Assembly: GCF_900141805.1 (NCBI RefSeq)
Contig: NZ_FQYN01000002.1
Location: 310,001 to 374,000, forward strand
Source of the DNA: Hymenobacter daecheongensis DSM 21074
GTDB lineage: Bacteria; Bacteroidota; Bacteroidia; Cytophagales; Hymenobacteraceae
DNA length: 64,000 nucleotides
Direction: 5' to 3'
A model generated the notes under the pieces. The model was not told where the DNA came from, did no database searches, and saw nothing but the letters and a program-made list of their open reading frames with translations. Shown here in pieces: positions 63,431-64,000 of this stretch (positions are counted from its first letter, which is position 1; each line of letters opens with the position of its first letter). The position numbers and the translations under genes are program-made.

Positions 63431-64000
63431 ATGTCCTTTCAGACTTCTTTTACCCCCACACGGGCGGGTCTTACGCTGCTGGTCGGCCTGTCGGCGATGC
63501 TGAGCGCGGCGGCGGCCGACAATCCGCTGCTGCCGGCTTTCAACCAGCCCATTGCCTTCGGCAAAGCCACCAAAGCCGACGTGCAGCAGGCCACGGCCAC
63601 GATGGTGACCAACACCAAAGCCGCGCTGAATGCCGTCTACAACGTGCCGGCCGGCAAGCGCACCTTCGCCAACACGATGGTAGCCTTCGACAACCTTAGC
63701 GACGGGGTGGACCGGGTGGCGGGGCCCATCAGCATTCTGTTCAATGCCAGCCCCGACTCCACCATCCGCAACCAGGCCCAGAAGGCCCTGGCCCAGATCA
63801 GCAAGTATGGCAACGAGTTGGCGCTGGATGAGAAGCTCTACCGGGCCGTGAAGGACTATTCCAAAACCAAGGAAGCCCAGGCTCTGACCGGAGCGCACAA
63901 GAAATTCCTCACCGAAACCATTGAGGACTACGAGCGCAACGGCTTTGCCCTCACGCCCGAAAAGCGCAAGGAGCTGCAGAAGCTGAACGACAAAATCGGG
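63431..64000 (+). CDS. M3-family metallopeptidase, N-terminal part only (window edge)
   Basis: The frame opens at the ATG at 63431 and runs off the window, giving 190 residues. A signal-like N-terminus (MSFQTSFTPTRAGLTLLVGL) is followed by a helical region, with PAFNQPIAFGKATKADVQQA, TFANTMVAFDNLSDGVDRVA and PEKRKELQKLNDKIG. This resembles the N-terminal lobe of thimet-oligopeptidase/dipeptidyl-carboxypeptidase-type enzymes of family M3. The HExxH zinc site lies beyond the window, so activity cannot be checked. The promoter string TATCTTCG near 63397 is one base off the -7 consensus. Confidence 0.82.
   Translation, partial: MSFQTSFTPTRAGLTLLVGLSAMLSAAAADNPLLPAFNQPIAFGKATKADVQQATATMVTNTKAALNAVYNVPAGKRTFANTMVAFDNLSDGVDRVAGPISILFNASPDSTIRNQAQKALAQISKYGNELALDEKLYRAVKDYSKTKEAQALTGAHKKFLTETIEDYERNGFALTPEKRKELQKLNDKIG

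Overview
The window looks like chromosome of a GC-rich member of the Bacteroidota, most likely Cytophagales and close to Hymenobacter. The evidence is the gliding lipoprotein GldH next to a PSP1/RicT-type protein, two secreted proteins ending in type IX secretion (T9SS) sorting domains, a GWxTD protein, a DUF2723/GT117 membrane protein, promoter boxes of the Bacteroidota type (TAnnTTTG) and few Shine-Dalgarno sequences. I see no phage, plasmid, transposase or CRISPR array. The exact genus is inference.

Layout. 1-5.4 kb: a cystathionine gamma-synthase type enzyme cut by the window edge, a DUF2167 protein, a VTT-domain membrane protein, tRNA-Arg(ACG), an AT-richer stretch with a 58-residue ORF, and an acyltransferase-3 protein. 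5.6-12.7 kb: a lipoprotein joining an intradiol-dioxygenase domain to a CxxC domain, divergent from a membrane LytTR regulator; then a D-lactate-dehydrogenase-like enzyme, a Ca2+-type P-ATPase and a DUF547 protein. 12.9-17.3 kb: a tight five-gene operon with the three families annotated as arsenosugar biosynthesis (two glycosyltransferases and the radical-SAM protein ArsS) plus two SDR enzymes, but no arsenic gene in sight. 17.4-23.4 kb: a hybrid histidine kinase, a ferredoxin-NADP reductase/[2Fe-2S] ferredoxin pair, a beta-barrel protein and a basic exported protein. 23.5-29.8 kb: a giant alpha-2-macroglobulin whose thioester cysteine is replaced by glycine. 30-35.8 kb: DinB-like, HhH, PAP2, propeller-like lipoprotein and NmrA genes.

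35.9-40.7 kb: a 536-residue Gly/Tyr/Asn/Gln/Arg-rich, prion-like low-complexity protein, two cold-shock proteins, GldH, and a PSP1 protein with a long RG-rich tail. 41-45 kb: a HEIGH-type metallopeptidase lipoprotein and a subtilisin-like T9SS substrate. 45-51 kb: a conserved housekeeping block (LpxH, LutC-like, FtsH, RsfS, BirA). 51-58.6 kb: a T9SS-sorted cupredoxin, the GT117 protein, GWxTD protein, TrmH-family methyltransferase and a small barrel protein. 58.7-64 kb: mannose-1-phosphate guanylyltransferase, arabinose-5-phosphate isomerase, RecQ, and the start of an M3 peptidase.

Themes. Envelope building is prominent (LpxH, KdsD, ManC, GT117, acyltransferase, PAP2), as are secretion and gliding. 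The most interesting parts are the arsenosugar-like operon without arsenic genes, the prion-like protein beside cold-shock genes, the thioester-less macroglobulin, a pair of direct repeats two helical turns apart in front of the LytTR gene, and several intergenic repeat families, including a degenerate 21-bp tandem array and a dispersed hairpin present twice.
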